Assembly (NCBI GenBank): GCA_017478685.1
Contig: JAFVDC010000167.1
Coordinates: 1 to 6,097 of the forward strand
Origin: Bacteroidales bacterium
GTDB taxonomy: Bacteria > Bacteroidota > Bacteroidia > Bacteroidales > UBA932
Reading direction: 5' to 3'
DNA: 6,097 nucleotides
Below, in pieces: positions 5,804 to 6,097 of the stretch (the stretch's first letter is position 1; each line of letters begins with the position of its first letter). The translations under genes were made by a program, and so were the position numbers. The notes below the pieces were generated by a model, which ran no database searches, was not told the origin of the DNA, and saw only the letters and a program-made list of their open reading frames with translations.

Positions 5804-5809
5804 TCAGTT

Positions 5810-6097
5810 GTGACCGAAGTTAAATTCATACAGGCGCCAGAGGCCGTAAAGGCTGTAAGGAACGGTGACCACATTCACCTTTCCAGCATTGCCAGCGTGC
5901 CTCAAATCCTCATCCAGGCACTCTCAGAGCGCCGGGATGAACTTCAGGATGTCCACTTCCACCACTTCCACACGGAAGGTCCGGCGCCGTACGCTGAGGG
6001 CGGTCCTTTCTTTGACCAGGGCTTCTTCGTGGGCCCCAACGTGCGTGAAAACGTGGCTTTGGGTGAAGCCGATTACATCCCGGTCAATCTCTTTGAA
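5810..6097 (+). CDS. Acetyl-CoA hydrolase/CoA-transferase family protein, N-terminal part (3' end outside window)
   Basis: An open frame of 96 codons runs from a GTG at 5810 to the window edge. The protein resembles the N-terminal domain of acetyl-CoA hydrolase/transferases of the 4-hydroxybutyrate CoA-transferase (Cat2/AbfT) type. These cytoplasmic enzymes move CoA between acetyl-CoA and acids such as butyrate, 4-hydroxybutyrate or succinate. Recognisable parts are the opening EVKFIQAPEAVKAVRNGDHI, HLSSIASVPQILIQAL (23-38), HFHTEGPAPYAEG (52-64) and FFVGPNVRENVALGEADYIP (72-91). The active-site Glu and the CoA-binding domain lie beyond the window, so the acid substrate cannot be assigned. 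No in-frame ATG is present; TTG at 5801 is the only other near upstream start, and the next GTG is codon 30, inside the domain. It is divergent from mazG, with 55 bp between the starts. Confidence 0.85.
   Translation, partial: MTEVKFIQAPEAVKAVRNGDHIHLSSIASVPQILIQALSERRDELQDVHFHHFHTEGPAPYAEGGPFFDQGFFVGPNVRENVALGEADYIPVNLFE

Larger units (their letters stand above)
5773..5804. promoter_or_regulatory. 11-bp inverted repeat spanning the divergent mazG / CoA-transferase promoters
   Basis: acaaatatacg (5773-5783) and cgtatatttgt (5794-5804) are perfect inverted copies separated by 10 bp. Each arm contains a consensus Bacteroidetes -7 box, one facing each gene. The symmetry may be only the consequence of two facing promoters, or it may be an operator for a dimeric regulator. 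Confidence 0.55.

Overview
The window reads as a stretch of a Bacteroidota chromosome, most likely a gut-type member of the Bacteroidales. The clues are a SusC/RagA-type TonB-dependent receptor start, a Bacteroidetes-style FAD-dependent lipoprotein oxidoreductase, promoter -7 boxes of the TAnnTTTG type, and a lack of strong Shine-Dalgarno sequences. The genus cannot be fixed from this sequence alone.

Layout. Positions 1-560 (+) hold the C-terminal half of an N-acylglucosamine 2-epimerase (AGE/RnBP family). Three bases later comes the 5' end of a susC-like receptor gene (564 to about 980, +). That gene stops abruptly at about 981-990, where it meets the likewise truncated 3' side of a minus-strand FAD-dependent oxidoreductase gene (about 991-1611). 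Two unrelated genes that converge and are both cut at one point indicate a rearrangement or an assembly chimera. Next, all on the minus strand, are a hairpin terminator (1624-1657), a sugar-porter-type MFS transporter (1679-2992), the ABC-F translation factor EttA (2999-4672), a 290-bp intergenic region, and the nucleotide pyrophosphohydrolase MazG (4963-5754). A short divergent promoter region (5755-5809) separates mazG from a plus-strand acetyl-CoA hydrolase/CoA-transferase gene that runs off the right edge (5810-6097).

How the genes may work together. The epimerase and SusC start look like part of a carbohydrate or amino-sugar utilisation locus: outer-membrane import plus cytoplasmic epimerisation. 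The MFS porter would bring a sugar across the inner membrane, but its membership in the same pathway is uncertain because of the junction between them. EttA and the porter are 6 bp apart and may be cotranscribed. EttA (translation) and MazG (nucleotide pool sanitation) are housekeeping genes.

The most unusual feature is the ettA-mazG intergenic region. It holds nine copies of a 13-bp element, aacgtYgcaggtc, in two blocks with an exact 22-bp period and opposite orientation (four forward, three reverse), plus two more copies that pair with block members to form perfect hairpins. The larger hairpin is also a convincing intrinsic terminator for mazG. A second notable site is a perfect 11-bp inverted repeat between mazG and the CoA-transferase, whose two arms each contain a consensus -7 promoter box.
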